Shown here: positions 5,174 through 5,238 of the stretch, piece by piece
How the letters are laid out: each line of letters begins with the position of its first letter
Numbering within the stretch: position 1 is the first letter of the stretch
Source of the DNA: an uncultured Collinsella sp.
GTDB lineage: Bacteria; Actinomycetota; Coriobacteriia; Coriobacteriales; Coriobacteriaceae
Direction of reading: 5' to 3'
Assembly: GCA_937926755.1 (NCBI GenBank)
Contig: CALBBA010000311.1
Location: 1 to 5,238, forward strand
Length of the DNA stretch: 5,238 nt
Position numbers and translations under genes: made by a program
Notes under the pieces: generated by a model
What the model was told of the DNA's origin: nothing
What the model saw: the letters and a program-made list of their open reading frames with translations, nothing else
Databases searched by the model: none

Positions 5174-5238
5174 CCGGCAGATAGGGACGTTCCTTTTAAT
5201 ATGAGCAGGACATTGTCAAGAGGCAAAATCGGGCCTGG
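5174..5238. other. Downstream flank with AGGGACGTTCC element
   Basis: These 65 bases follow the FHA gene stop. AGGGACGTTCC (5183-5193) followed by TTTT resembles motifs I associate, from memory, with repeated elements near REP-associated transposases in coriobacteria and other Gram-positives. A second copy is not in the window, so this cannot be confirmed. A frame opening at ATG 5201 runs to the window edge (12 codons) without a ribosome binding site. No terminator hairpin for the operon is visible. Confidence 0.3.

Overview
The window is GC-rich, all its genes lie on the + strand, and it looks like chromosomal DNA of a high-GC Gram-positive anaerobe. My best guess is a coriobacterium such as Collinsella. 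This rests on codon style, GC content and the ybaB-recR arrangement followed by a Ser/Thr kinase cluster, not on any database match.

Layout: (1) Positions 1-308 hold no gene I can support. They contain an AT-rich cluster of three 9-bp TTGCATAAT motifs (one inverted, two direct; 112-146) and two strong hairpins (261-295) directly before the ybaB ribosome binding site. (2) Positions 309-1239 are a conserved housekeeping pair: ybaB/ebfC (nucleoid-associated protein) and recR (recombination mediator). (3) Positions 1240-1484 are a 245-base spacer with several inverted repeats. Two are related palindromes, GTTG-YG-CAAC, 73 bp apart. At the 3' end is a textbook intrinsic terminator whose U-tract sits 3 bases before the ribosome binding site of the next gene. 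The next gene must therefore be transcribed through this hairpin, which suggests attenuation or deliberate read-through control. (4) Positions 1485-5173 are a tight three-gene unit: a one-pass membrane or secreted protein with a Gly/Ser-rich linker and an unrecognised C-terminal domain; a 614-residue Ser/Thr protein kinase with four C-terminal membrane helices; and a 312-residue protein with an unrecognised N-terminal region and a C-terminal FHA domain. The first two genes overlap by 4 bases and the last two are 3 bases apart, so they are probably co-translated. (5) Positions 5174-5238 are downstream DNA with an AGGGACGTTCC element and no clear terminator.

How the genes may work together (inference): the first protein could sense or act outside the membrane, the kinase could relay the signal inside, and the FHA protein could be its substrate or phospho-reader. 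No cognate phosphatase is visible here. Two motif deviations stand out: Ser instead of Lys in the kinase catalytic loop (HRDISPAN), and loss of the Gly-Arg arginine in the FHA domain. The kinase-centred unit is the most novel part of the window; ybaB and recR look ordinary.
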